Shown here in pieces: positions 42,071 through 54,597 of a stretch of 64,000 bases of DNA. The first letter of the stretch is position 1. Each line of letters starts with the position of its first letter. The DNA is from Pleurostoma richardsiae (lineage: Eukaryota > Ascomycota > Sordariomycetes > Calosphaeriales > Pleurostomataceae), in assembly GCA_030052745.1 (NCBI GenBank), contig JANBVO010000036.1, positions 248,001 through 312,000 of the forward strand, read 5' to 3'. The position numbers and the translations under genes are program-made. The notes beneath the pieces are model-generated. The model saw only the letters and a list, made by a program, of their open reading frames with translations. It had not been told where the DNA came from and ran no database searches.

Positions 42071-43126
42071 GATTGCAATGAAGGATGAAGGCCCTTGGGA
42101 ATTCAGGGAACTCACGACGAAAATTTAAAGGGGTAATGATGAAGGAGGAGGACTCTTGCTTTGGTGAGCCACGGGGAAGATTGGGCGGTCAAGAACCTTG
42201 CCGCTCAGGATTATCATATGCTTTGAGAACTTGTCTCGCTCTTGAGCCTAAACGTACCTGATGAAGTTTCCTGCACAATATGAGGATATACTCTCAGGAG
42301 TATGCCAGCCACCAAAGCTTGTCCGGAAACGCTATTCGTCATTGAAGCCACACCCCTACCCACCCAAACCTAGGGGCTGACAATGGATTCTCTCGAAATG
42401 GTAAAATCCCAAACTCAAGAGGCGAGGATTCTCCTGTCGTGGGCTGATGTTCAGTTGGGGATCATAATTTACGATCATGGAAGTCAAGGAAGCAAAATTT
42501 TGTCGGTTTGCTTGGCAATCTGAAGTGTGCCTGCTCTGGCTATTCTCGGGCTCATTGCCTACAGCTCGAAAAAAGGGAACAACTAACAAAGGGGTAAGGA
42601 CTTGTTTAACTTTCCGTGGCGTGCCTAAATACGATCTAAAGAAACTAGAGACAAGCCCTCTGCAAGTTACGCAAAGTCTGTCATCGGGAAGTTCAAGATA
42701 TCTCTCCAAGGTACATCCGACCCGAAGTAACGCCCATGCCACCCAGCTTCTCTTCTGGGACGGACAGCATGTTATGCCGTTCGTGCGGCCTGTTGCTAAG
42801 CTTCGTTGCTCAGATCGGCAGTAAACGACGAGTAGAAATAGAGAAGAGGGTTAGAGTTGATAATCTGTTAGACTAACAGGATGGCACTGATGCTACGTCA
42901 AACTGGGACGGCAACACCTCTGTGCCGAAGTTATGATAGCTGGATTATATCTGATTTCATGAACCTTGTCCATTCTGCTACAGCCTGAGACGCCGATTCC
43001 CTACCAACTTGGACGTCGATCACTGATGCAGCAGCGAGAGAGCAGTAGCATAATCTCTGGACGATGTGATATCCTCTCACGCACATCTCATCAACACTAC
43101 AGGACCGGCTGCACGAGCGCAATTCC
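42071..43126. other. Intergenic, no gene seen
   Basis: About 1.05 kb between two minus-strand genes. Frames up to 128 codons (42356-42742) show no family. Presumably it carries the promoter of the methyltransferase-like gene and the 3' end of the regulator. Confidence 0.4.
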
Positions 43127-45234
43127 CTAATCAGCTCCGACGATGACCATTCTCCTCTCAAGAAATGCCGCAGGAGGATTAGCAAAGTGTCGTAGAGACA
43201 GTTTCTCCCCAGTATCACCAAACCGGCTCCCCGGGCTGCTTCCCCCTTCCTTCGTCGATCCGCTCGTAACCGGATACACCTTCATTAGCTCCCTCGCCCA
43301 TTCCCTGTCCGCCTCTTCTCCGACGGCGTCGCAGTCCAGAACGCTTACCGCCATCCCCACTGGGAACAGGTACATGTACGTCGGTTCTTCCTCGCCGCTA
43401 CTAGCATGCCCGTGGTGCCGCGCCTGCCAACCGAACACGGCGCAGATCTCCACGGCCGGGTCCCTGACGCTGACTGCCGCGCCAGGCCGTCTCAGCGGCT
43501 CGAAGGACGCTTGCTGCGGCAAAACAGCGGCCTGCTCAGCAGCAGTGCGGCTGCTCCGTCCCCCCGTCCCTGCGGCCCGCCGCGCGCATATCTCGATGAC
43601 CTCCCCGGCGCCAAGCGTTTTCACGCGCCAGAGTAGCGCGAGTAGCCACATAAGCACGGCGTTGTAGAGTGCAATCTCCGCGGCGGCGGCGGGGCGGACA
43701 AAACGTAGAACACCGGAGCGCCGTGAGGATCCGATGGGGCCAAGTAGTCGTTCGGCAGGGCCGTTGGTTGGCCGCGGGGAGCGGGCGGTGTCCACGACGA
43801 CCTCGTGGCCGTGGAGAGCTTGCCAACGCCAGCGCCAGCGGTAGAGGGACTCGAGCTCGGCGGTTATTCGGGGTAGCAGAGCGTCTGAAAGCAGGGAGGT
43901 GTCCACTGGAGAAGCGTAGGTGGTTGTATCTGAGAAGTTCGAGGAAGCAGAGGCAGGTGATGCCTGCGAGAAGGCGGTTGTCGTATGGACACCATCCTTG
44001 AGCAGGGAAAGGTCCTCCAGCATGCCGGGGACGGTGACGAAAATGTCTAGCAGCTCGCTCTGGTGCGACTTGCCATTGGCGTCGAGGGCCCAGGGGATGC
44101 TCCGCCACTGTGCGCCCTCGAGGAAGAGCCGCCGGCGAGCGATGAGTGACTCTATGATCTATTACCTTCGTAAGATGGATGAGATGTCATCTAAGACAGC
44201 GGTTGACTCACTAATGTGGCCCTTGCAGACTCGAAGGCGTCTAGTAAGGGCTGTCGCTGGAAGGCCTCTGGGCCGCACGCATGCAGCAGCCGGGCCAAGC
44301 CATGCATATGGGAGGCAGTCGCCCCCTGATCAGCTAGAATTGACTGCTCATAAACACTGCCGTCAGCTTGTTTCATACATAGAACATGGATGGAAACAGT
44401 AGAGAGTGGAAGAGACAGCAAGAAACGAACAGCATGCATCATCATGACGAGCACTGGCACAACCAGGTCTTCCTTTCCCTTCCTCATCCCCTTTCCCATC
44501 CTCCGTTCCCCTACCCCTGCCCGTTCGACATGAGCACACCCTTTTCTCTCCGCTAGCTCGCCTGCCAGGATTCCTAGGCACCGCCCGTACGCCGCCTGCC
44601 CCGCGACCTCGACTTCCCGGCGACCGCTCATCCGCCCGAACCCGGCACGCGCCACCGCCCGCGCCGCCTCCAGCGCCAGCCCTCCCAGCCGGCCACGCGC
44701 CGCGTCGGGCAGCCAGGCCCCGCCATACAGCCGCCACACCGGGTTAGCGAACATGTGCGCCAGGCACACGTCGTCCCGGAAGGCCGAGAGGTCAAGCTCC
44801 GGTGGCGGCGAGCCCCGGGGTGGAGACGCGAAGCGCGGGCGGTAAGCCGGCTGCAGCTCAGGGAAGTAGTGCCGCGGCCCGGCGGCCTCCGGGGCGGTGC
44901 GCACGAGGGGCGGCGGGTTCAGCCGCGGCGCTGGCGTCGATGGTGATGAAGAGGATGAAGAGGAAGAAGCGGAGAAGGTCAGACCCCCTGTGCCGGCTGC
45001 CTTGAAGGGCGCGGTGGAGGTGTGCCGCCAGATGGTGTTGCGGTCGTAGCCGAGACACTCGAAGCCGGCGCGGAGGCACCGCACGCATGTAGGTTTGCCC
45101 TCGTCTGCTCAAAGCGACAGAGCGGGTTCAGCGTTTGCTTGTTTGTAGACGAGATACGGCACTTGCTCACCGCACTTGACGCGCCGACGGCGGCAGGTGT
45201 TGCAGCCTTTGCTGCGGCCGGGGACGCCGACCAT
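43127..45234 (-). CDS. Zn2Cys6 transcription factor
   Basis: Minus-strand gene starting at ATG 45234. Splicing out a short intron in the middle of the zinc cluster rebuilds GCNTCRRRRVKCDEGKP then TCVRCLRAGFEC, a C-x2-C-x6-C-x6-C-x2-C-x6-C cluster at about residues 10-37. The rest reads LGYDRNTIWRH, a serine run, HYFPELQPAYRP, then the fungal regulator core with MHGLARLLHACGPEAFQ and, after an intron ending AATAG, IIESLIARRRLFLEG. An intron near 44400 is possible but no donor/acceptor pair keeps phase, so this stretch is read through. The protein belongs to the group of short-linker Zn2Cys6 factors with a fungal-specific DUF3468-like region. Targets are unknown; no obvious partner lies next to it. 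Confidence 0.85.
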
Positions 45235-46435
45235 CTGCTCACCGGGTGAAAGCCAAGAAAGGGTTATTCGCGTGGCGACAACACCCGCATTGTGAGAACG
45301 GTGAGGAGTGCGTGAGTATTTTGTAATGTGACCGACGCCTCAGCTGGGCTGGAAGCTGACAACCTCCCTGTCGCTCTCATGATTATTCCGGAACTTGTCG
45401 ATTTATGTAGCTCTTCAGCGATCTTCCTCGCAGAAAAGGAGAATAAGATGGCCAATCGCAACCCCCGAAGATACGGGACACAGGGGCCTTTTGGCGTGAT
45501 TGAGATGCAGACGCAGGAGAACCGTTGAACTCACAGTTGTCGAGATCCTCTGTTGACCATCCCGGAAGAGGGAGGCAATGAGGATTCGCTTCGCAGGGAA
45601 CAGTCAGCAACAGCTCGCAGCTGCCCGAGGGGGGGCGGAGTTGCGATGGCGTTTCTCGAACCGGTAAGGTAACAGACCCCCTGTGCTTATCTTGCATGAG
45701 CTGAAGTGACCTGCAACGGTCCTAAGTGCTGACTGCATTGAATAGGGTCCGCTCGGTACTGCTGCTCTACCATTGGCGTTGAGCCAGGGCGGAAAGCCCG
45801 AAGAAGAGATATCTCGGCGCCACCTGCTGTGTAACTACCTCCTCATATTCGCTAAAGAAAGCTCGACAAGATGCCTGTCAGCCAACTTTGGCAATTCCAC
45901 CCGGCCGTCGTAATGCTGCTCGGCGATTCCGCGATGTGCGGAACCAGCGCCGGTTGGCTGGCTGTAGACGAACAGCTGCGGAATGGTCGAGTCACCATTA
46001 AGCCATGTGTTGCACAAGTCGGCTCACGGCCCGGGATGTTGCTTTCAGAGAATCATCGCATTAAGCCTTCCTGACCGGATCCCGTCGCCAGCACTTTTAT
46101 ATTCCTAGTATACACGGTGACCTGTCCCAGATCGGCAGTGCCCTCAGGGCCCTTGACCTTGAGATCCCTAGCAATTGAGCCTCGAAACCTTCGACGCCAG
46201 ATGAAGCGCAGCCACAACGAACCATATCGGACTGTAGCGTGTCCGTCGCTTCCATGTCCTGAGCAGCAATTAGACCTAAAGCATGAAAAACCTTAACCCC
46301 GAAACCCATCATACACACGGGATCATAACCCCGACCTGATCTGCCGCACAACGCCCAGTCCTGCGTCCCAGAGCAGAAAATTCGACCTTATGTATCGTCT
46401 TCGACGCCAACTGAATGGATGCGATCGCCAGCCGT
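45235..46435. other. Long intergenic region, no gene seen
   Basis: About 1.2 kb holding the promoter of the Zn2Cys6 gene and the 3' end of the BTB gene. Several frames of 60-104 codons lack any recognisable motif, so none is called. Confidence 0.4.
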
Positions 46436-47464
46436 CTAAACCTGGCTGTGGCGGGGCCGCTTGCGGGCGCTTCCGGGCGCGGGGTGTAGCTTCTCGTTGC
46501 GCTCGCGCTTGAGCTTCTCGTCGAGAACACGGGCTGGAATACGTTAGCAATGGCCCACAGCATAAAGCAGCTAGGTCAGCCGGGCCGGAGAGGGGAAACA
46601 TACTGAGAACATCGTAACCGAACTGGGGGTACTCCAAGCAGAGGGCGCGGAACTCCTGCTCGGCCTCGGCGCGCAGAACGTGCGAGCGCGTAGCCCAGAA
46701 GTTCGCGACCGGGGCGCGGATGGAAGAGTCCTCCTTGGGAGTGTAGGCGTAGACGTAGCGGGCGTACGCGATCTCGCCCTTGGCAGTAGAGTTGACGCAG
46801 TGGATCTTGGAGCTGGCCAGATTTTTAAGCTGAGGAATCTGGAACTTCTCGGCCAGAGTGTAGACGCGGGCATGCTTGAGCAGCTGCTCGCCGCTCTCGT
46901 CGACCGTGGGGATGGACGGGTCGGTCTCGAGCGTGCGCTGGCCGGGCACCTTGCGTGGGAAGTAGTCGCCCGTGTAAAGGAACTCGAGGAAGCAGCCGAC
47001 AGCGTCGATGTCGTCTCCGGGAAGCTCGATCTGGCGGGGCTGCATGGTGTCGAGTAAGCGAGTTAGCCTGGAGCAGTTTGGCGATCAATTAAATGGTAAT
47101 TGATAGGATGAAGCACCCGGAAGAGGTGGGAAGGGGAGAGAGAGAGGGTGCTTACGCTTCCATCATCAGCGAACTGAGCGCAAGCTTCATAGAAGTAAGG
47201 GCTCTTGGTGAGGAGGGACTGATGGGCCGTTAGGATGGTCTCATGGTCGCCGCTGCCGACCAGCAGAGTGACGACGGGGCTTGTGAGGTAGCTGATGAAG
47301 GTCACACGCTCGGCGGGAGCCTCTCCTATCTCTTCCTCGGCGAAAGGCATGTCGGATCGGCCATTGGCAACCTCCTCCTCGGCTCCCTCGGCCATCTCAA
47401 CATCAGCGCCGCTGGCAGGAGCAGGCGTGGCCTCAGGGGCATCCTCATGGACAGCGTCGGACAT
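46436..47464 (-). CDS. BTB/POZ domain protein
   Basis: Three exons (47156-47464, 46604-47039, 46436-46533) join in phase to 280 residues. After an acidic N-terminus of about 50 residues, the BTB fold begins with SPVVTLLVGSGDHETILTAH, followed by QSLLTKSPYFYEACAQF and AVGCFLEFLYTGDYFPRK. The C-terminal part has VYTLAEKFQIPQLKNLASSK, a BACK-like helix region. The last exon ends with a basic tail (RKRPRHSQV) that could direct it to the nucleus. BTB proteins usually dimerise and may serve as cullin-3 adaptors, but many fungal BTB-only proteins are uncharacterised. Confidence 0.9.
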
Positions 47465-48098
47465 CGTGACGGATATATATCGGAGAGAGAGCGTGTGTGG
47501 TTCGAGGGTGTTAATGCTGCAGCGAGGCTGAGATCGGCGTCGCAGCGGATCGCACGCAGACTGCTTGGGGTGACAAAGAAAGGACGGGCACGAGAGCCTG
47601 GAATGAGTGTGCAATCCGAATAACAGGTTCAATTGCTAGGAGCGCCTCGACCGACGACGATGAAAGATCCGGCACCCACGACATGAACGCAACGCAGCAA
47701 AGAGGGCGAGTGCGGAGAGCGTGAATGCGAAATCGAACTGTGGAGGAGACCAGAGCTTGAGCTAAGATGCCGTGGGCTGGCTGCTTGACGGCGGCGCACA
47801 AGCAGGGGAGGTCCTACTAGGTATCGTACCTACCCAGGTACTGTACTATGTACGTACCCGAGCCAGCTGCTGTAGACCCACTTTAGCTTCAACCTTGAGC
47901 TTGCGGCTGCCTGGCGCGCGAGGCAGCCAAAAAGATCCGTTGCTAGAGCTGCTCGAATTACCTAAGGCAAACATGAAAGCCAGCTGGCGCCAGCTGCCAC
48001 TGCTAACAAGCACTGGATGTAACTCTCAAGACAAGATGCAAAGTTCTCATATGTCTCTTCCGGAAGTTAAAGGCGTTCTGCTATGGCTGGTTGTCCTA
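47465..48098. promoter_or_regulatory. Promoter of the BTB gene; GTAC-rich low complexity
   Basis: About 630 bp. At 47817-47868 the sequence is made of repeated GTAC/TACC words (for example GTACCTACCCAGGTACTGTAC). This type of low-complexity run is common upstream of filamentous-fungal genes. No coding region is supported. Confidence 0.4.
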
Positions 48099-49565
48099 CT
48101 AGAGCTCCCCTTGGACTTGAAGCTCATGGCCAGCAGGAGTGCGCACCAGGTGGAAGTGCTCCTGCCTCCCGTAGACCCAGTCCCAGCCGGTCTCCTCGTC
48201 AGCATGATAGACGTCCTCCTCCAGGGGAAACGCGATGGTTGCGTTCCACTCGGGCACAAAATGCAAGGCCAGCAGCTCCACGCTGTAGTACATCTTGGGT
48301 AGGAGAGGGAGATCCCCAAGCACCGGCACCTTATCTTGCATGTTGGTCATCCCTGGACCAGCTGGTTAGCGACATGTCTTCCGACCACAGAAAAGGCCTC
48401 ATGGCTTACCAATGACCGTCCCAGCAGAATGGCCCCAATCCCCGATGGCGTGTGAGTAGACGAGCCCCTGGATGCCCTCCTCCTTCATCTGCGCCAGGCA
48501 CTCCGCTAGAACTTCGTTCCCCGTCTTGCCCAGCCCCGTCCTCATCTTCCCACGCACGATGTCCTGCATGCGGTTCCCCTTCCTGAGCCCCTGCTTCAGC
48601 CCCTCCGGCACGTCCTCCTCTCCCGGCCGCAGCACGTACCCCAGGTGCTGCGTGTCCGTGTTCATCCCCAGCGCCGTCACCCCAAAGTCCACGTGCAGCA
48701 TGTCTCCGTACGCGATCACCTCCCTGGCCGGCTCGTGGTCCCCAGGGACCCGGAAGGTCGGGTCCATGATCGACACCGACGGCTGGAACCATGTCGAGTA
48801 GTTCATGGCCTGCACCTTCTCCCGCAGCCACCATTCCACGTCCCCCGTCGTCGTCCTGCCGGGCGTGACCACCGCCTCGCTAAACGCCTCTCCGATCATC
48901 GTCCACGCCGTCTCCTGTAGCCGCCGGTACCACGCTAGCCTGCCCTCCGGCATCGTCGCCACGAACTCTATCGCAAGCATCGGCTCGTTGACCAGCCGCG
49001 CCGCCCACTTCTCCCCTAGGCCCGCCTCGAGGGCCTCCAGCTCGCCCGCGTGCAGCCCCGAGGCGAACGCCAGCTCGCGGTGCCGGTCGACGGCGATGCT
49101 CCGCGGCTGCTGCGCCTCCAGCACGGCGGCCAGCTCGGCCCACACGCCGGGCGTGTTGTCGATCCAGGTGTACGAGCTGGCCCCCGCGGTCGCGTTGGCG
49201 AGGAAGAGGAGCGTGGTGCGCCTCCGCGCGGAGAACTGCTCCGCGCGCTTGAGGGACCAGAAGACGGTCTCTTCGGCGTACTCGCGCTGGCTGATCTGTG
49301 CATCAGAGTTAGTTGATGGATCCGGAGAGGGGAGATGACGGGAACGAACCAGCCAGGCGTCGACGCCGTATTTCTGGAGCAGCGCGGGGATCTGGTCGCG
49401 GCGCTGCTGCGTCCAGCTGTCCTGTAGCTCGGCCTGCTCCCTTAGCGGGGGGAGCGTGTAGTATTGTGGCGAGAGCGTCTGCTTCCCGAGCTGCGGGGCG
49501 GCGCTCGCGAGGGCATTGCTCGCCAAGAAGCCGAGTAGCAGGACTGGCAACGATGCAATCTTCAT
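48099..49565 (-). CDS. Secreted M24-family peptidase (creatinase/Xaa-Pro dipeptidase-like)
   Basis: Minus-strand gene with two short introns (about 49294-49347 and about 48355-48409). A signal peptide ([20 protein letters not shown]) opens the protein. The N-terminal creatinase-like domain is followed by the M24 pita-bread fold, with metal-ligand regions [19 protein letters not shown] (two aspartates) and [13 protein letters not shown] (histidine). The C-terminal exon with [15 protein letters not shown] completes the fold with likely metal glutamates. It may act as an extracellular aminopeptidase or a relative without peptidase activity. The first intron is in frame, so unspliced reading adds about 18 residues ([11 protein letters not shown]...). 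The ORF extends upstream of ATG 49565 but lacks the signal peptide there. Confidence 0.87.
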
Positions 49566-49839
49566 AATAACTGTTGCGAAATGAGTAAGAGAGATATGAG
49601 TGTCAATTGAACTGCCCGCTGAATTGAAATACAAAGTAGATGTCTGCTAAATTGGGCGGCCTAAGCCTTTAACGGCAGGTAATTACGACATTATATAATC
49701 TCCCCATCCGGTATTCTCCTGAAGACATGATGTGCTCAAGATCCCCAGGTAGGTAGTCTAAGAGTCTATGGTCTTTGCGGATATGAATATACAGCTGTGC
49801 TCATGATTAAGGAAATATGGTATTATTCAAAGAGTGTCT

Positions 49840-52800
49840 CTAGTTGGACTTCTTGAACTTGAAGCCGGATAGGCTCCACCTCTTCACGCGGAAGATGTAG
49901 TACGTGAGGATAGCCACGAAGATGTTAAAGACGACGTACGCCCACAGCAGCCCGAAGTTACGCCACCGGTCGCTCCAGTAGATCTGCGAGCTCGCCAGAT
50001 ACTGGTCCGCCACCGACAGCTGGCAGTACCGGCAGTCCGACGTCGCATCCGGGTTCTGCAGCCGGCCGGGCGCGAGCTGTAGGTAGGGGTCCATGTACTG
50101 CCCGCAGGTGTAGCCAGGCGGCGGGTCGAAGATGGAGGTCTCGCGAGAGGAGCAGGTGATGACGCGGTCGTGCACCTGCGTGGAGATGACGCCCGAGATC
50201 CAGTAGGTGAAGGGCGAGACGCGGTACATGAAGATCCAAAAGCCAGGGAGCGCCGTGGGCGTTTGGAGGACGCCACAGAAGATGAGGCTGATCATGACCA
50301 GTAGCGTGACGATACCGCCGGCGGTTTGGGCGTCCGGAAGTGCCGCGATACACATGTGGGCAAACGAGCTGGCGTAGATGAAGAGCTGAATGCAGAAGAG
50401 TAGGATGAGGCCCTGGCGCTGCGAGCTCTGCACACCCACGACGGGGTAGTAGAAGCAGGCGTAGGTGATGATACCCGTGATGATTTGCCAGGGGAACTCG
50501 ACGACGATATTGGCGATCATGAAGGCTTTCCAAGAATACATCTTGCCGGGCCTCTCACGGACCTCGTACAGAGAGCGCTGGGTAACGAAGAGTGGCTGGA
50601 TCTACAGGCCAGTAAGTCAGTCTGAAGACAGGCACTGGGAGGGAGTTAGTGGTTAATGAAGTTACGTACCTGTTGGACAAGGGTGGTGAAAATCGTCACG
50701 AGCTGAAAGACAGCGAAGATGATATTCTGCGTGCCAGCCAGCGTCCCCTTGGCGTGGAAGAACGAGAAGCCAATGAACAGGCCCGCGGCGATGCCGAGCA
50801 TGATCTTGGAGAAGATGTAAGAGGGCATCCTCCAATACTGCTGGAATATCCGATGGGTGACAAGCATCAGCTGGGTCGAGAAGGGCATGGCGAACTCGCT
50901 GTTGGAATCCGGCTCTTCCGCCGCAGCACTGCTCTCGTTCCGCTTCTCATTGTGGATCCGCTCAATCTCGGTATCGACCGCTTCCCGCTCGGAGCTGGAT
51001 TGCCAGGCAGTATGCCAGTCCCGTCCTTGGCCGTCCACCGACTTGTTGACGATCTCTAGCATGTACTCGGCCGGGTTCTCCTTGTCACCGCACTTTCTCG
51101 CTCCCTTCGCCTCGAAGTAGTCCAGCAGAGTGCGCGAGTCGTTTCCGATGTCGCCAAAATAGACGGTCTTGCCTCCAGCGGCCAGGAAAAGGAGCCGATC
51201 GAACTGCTCGAAGAGGACAGCACTCGGCTGATGAATCGTGCAGAGGATGGCCTGACCGGCGTCGGCGAGCTTGCGGAGGAAGTTGCAGATGGCCCAGGAA
51301 CTCTGGGAGTCCAGGCCGCTCGTAGGCTCGTCGAGAAACAGAAGAAGCTTTGGCTTGGCCGCCAGTTCGACGCCGATCGTGAGTAGCTTGCGCTGCTCCA
51401 CGTTCAAACCTTCTCCGGGAATGCCGACGACGGCGTCGGCGAAGTCTTCCATGTTCAGCATTTGGATCACCTCCTCCACGAACCGGTACTTCTCCTCTTT
51501 GCTGACCGTCTTCGGCTGGCGGAGCATGGCGCTGAAGCGCAGACTCTCCCGTACTGTAGCCGTCTCGAGATGCAAATCTGCGGTGGCGTTAGCGATGTTT
51601 TCATACCCGAGCCATAAAGAGGCTTCTTACCCTGCTGCTGAACGTAGCCAGTGTTGCGCTGGAAGTTAGCGCCGCGCGACTTTCCATTGACGAGCATGTC
51701 ACCGGTGATGACACCCATGGTGGTCCGCTCCGCCAAAACATCGAGGAGCGTTGTCTTGCCTGCACCGCTGACGCCCATCAGTGCCGTGAGGGTGCCCGGC
51801 TTCACCCAGCCGGACACGTGGTCCAAAAGCCTGCGCTGCTGTCCCTTGACCTCAATGTCGTAGACCACTTCTTTCCAGGTGAAGATATCCTTCTGCGGGG
51901 GGATACCATGGACAGAAGTGTCTGAGCCCGGCTCCTCAGTCTTTGCTCCGGCTTTGGACACCTTCTCCTCGTCAGCCGACACTTGCTTGACGCCTCTCAG
52001 GTGCGCCGGGATGTGGCCTTCCTGGTAGACGAGCATCTCTCCGCTGCTAGCGGGAACCGAGTTGACCTCGGTAGCAATGAAGTACATGAGCATGAAGAAG
52101 ACGAGGAAGCCAATCATGATGCCGAAGTTGCGCCAGACGTGGGAGTAGGAGTACCTGAAGCTCTGCTCGATGTAACTGTCACCGCTGACCGTACGGCGGC
52201 CCGCGACGGCACCGACGGCGGAACAGATCCAGTAGTCGCCGATAGGAGGCGAGTAGCCTGGGATGATGACAGAGCACGTGAATTCGCGACCGTGGAACTC
52301 GTTTGCGACTAAAGCCTCAAAGGCGTAGAAGAGCGGGTTGATCCAGCGGATCCAACCGAACCACGGGTGCATTTCGGGGACGGCGATAACGAATCCAGTG
52401 TAGATAACAAGGGCCAAGATGAAGATGCCTGCGAGCGACATGGCTTGGGATATAGTTTTCGTCATGGCCGCCATTGTCCGAAAGATGGCTGCCATGGTGA
52501 AGGTGGCTGTGTAGGAGAACAGGAAGTAGATGAAGAACTGAGACGGCTCGCGACGTAGTCCTGCCATGAAGTAGAGCGCCAGGTTGAACATGCACGCAAC
52601 CATGAACTTGATTGGTATATCTGCCACAATGCCTGCAACAGCCTCTGTCGCCGGGTGGTAGAAGGCGTATGAAGCATGCTTCTCGACGATGGGTCGTTGC
52701 GCGTATAGACTGTTGATTTCGGTGATGGTGATCAGGGCGTTGAGCAGCACGGCCATGAAGAGCACGGAACCCTTGGCGAAGAAGCCAGCGGTCGCGTCAG

Positions 52801-54597
52801 GCGTGCCGTAGACTGTAGAGCCGATAATCAGAGCAAGGATAATGCAGGTTATGGCCGTTGTCATCGTCGGCGTCATGTCATTCCAGATCCGCTGGTACGC
52901 ACGTCGCGTGTTGTATGCAATCTGCATGGGAATGCTGATCATATACGGCGACTTGGGACGCACGTGCTTGGCCTGCTTGAAGTTCTTGTTCTGACGAAGC
53001 TCCGCAGCGGTCGGTCCGTGGGGGTTGATGGGATACTCCTCCTGATACCTCTCAATATCATCCTGAAGAGCCTTGAATTCGGGTGACTGTCGCCAGTACG
53101 CCTCGAACTCCTCAGCAGTCCGAGGCACCTTGTCCTCCATGCCGGGTCGTGCCTTGCGCTCGATTGGGTTGGTCACGGAGGTTAGGAAATCGCCCGTTGT
53201 CTGGCGCTGAGGGCACAGCCAGCCCTGCCTCTCGAAGAATGCCTTGGCTGCCGTGGCCGGACCGAAGAAGATCTGTCGGCCCTCATACAGGACAGTAGCC
53301 TTGTCGAAGAGCTCGTAGATGGACTCGCTGGCCTGGTAGATGGCAACGGCGTGAGCCGAATTGGCCAGATCGGCTGCGATTCGGAGAGTCTGGGCAAATT
53401 TGAAAGCTGTCGCAGAATCAAGGCCTCGCGTGCTATAGACAGCGCAATATTGGTGAGCACGGCACTACAGAAGTAGGGATGTCAACAGAGGAGTATCTGT
53501 TTACTCACCTATTATCCCACGCACAGATCGGGCTGCCCGCCACCATCATCTCGGCGATACTGACACGCTTTCTCTCTCCTCCTGACACGCCGCGGATGAA
53601 CTCGTTACCGACCTTGGTGTTGTACGTGTGTGTGAGACCGCACACCGCCATGACGACTTGGGCCACGTACCTTGCGGCTTCGTCGCGGGGCATGTTATCG
53701 AAGCGATGAGAAGGCATGCGAACGGAAGCTGCGAACTCGAGGGTTTGACCGACCGTCAGCTCAGGGAAATGCTTGTCAACCTGCATTCGGTCAGCATGAG
53801 AAAACAACCCTTGGCGAGGGGGGTTGGCGAACCTCCTGGTTGTATATAACCTCTCCCTTGAATTCCTTAATCATCTTTTGCTGCGGTACCCCATTGTAAT
53901 GGATCGTCGAGTTCTCATCGACGTGAAGGCCATGCAACTCTCCACACATCGTCTTAAGCAGGGTACTGCATCCCGAGCCTGGCCGCCCGAGCACGACCAG
54001 GAGCTCGCCACCCTGGAGGATACCATCGAAGTTCTGCAGGATCTTCCTGTTGGGGGCTTTCTTCCTGAAGCCCAGGATCTCGCCGACGCGCAGCGGAGCC
54101 TTCAGGAAGGACGTGACCGTCTGCTGCACCTGCAGGTCCGGGGCGCTCCCGGAGACGTTGAGGTCCTTGTACACCACGCCGGCTTTGACGCCCGTGTGAC
54201 CCTTGCCCCTAAGTTCCTGGATGAAGTTCTGCAACCACTTGGAGAGGTCAAAGCGACTACTCTGTGGCTGCAGCACGGGATCCTCGAAGCCGGCTACTTC
54301 ATCGATTCCTCCAACGTGCCCAGAGGCCGCGCTGCGGTCTGAAAGGGCCGTCGCAATGCGCCGGAGCGCTGATCTGTCGTTCGCCTCGATGATGGTGTTT
54401 GTGTGAATCCGGGTCAAGCCGGACCGGCCACTGGTGTCAGAGCTTGCGTCGACATCCGTGCCATCTCCGTCGCTTCCATCCGGGAGTTCCTCCACCCTAA
54501 GGTCATCGTCGGCCGGAGAGCTCTCCGCGACGGGCTCGGCCGAGCGCGGGCGCTCCTGGTGGCCTCCAGAGGTTCCTTCAGCGTCCGAAGTAGCCAT
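49840..54597 (-). CDS. PDR-type ABC transporter (ABCG, full size)
   Basis: Minus-strand gene of about 1,450 residues. Layout is NBD-TMD-NBD-TMD. NBD1 has the PDR-typical Walker A with cysteine for lysine ([14 protein letters not shown]) and signature [13 protein letters not shown]; splicing at an acceptor CTATAG rebuilds [16 protein letters not shown]2 has [19 protein letters not shown] and [13 protein letters not shown] with the degenerate signature [15 protein letters not shown]. Six-helix membrane domains follow each. The protein pumps hydrophobic compounds out across the plasma membrane. Four to five introns interrupt it, including one after EVIYNQE and one after YVQQQ. It is divergent from the amidohydrolase at 56193 and could export pathway substrates or protect against toxic aromatics. 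Confidence 0.94.

Noticed and set aside
42356-42742. 128-codon minus-strand open frame
   Set aside because: No motif, no good start context, and the opposite strand is equally open.
44300-44480. Intron in the Zn2Cys6 gene at about 44330-44430
   Set aside because: A donor-like GTTCGT and acceptor-like GGCAG exist but no pairing preserves the reading frame on both sides; the frame is open throughout.
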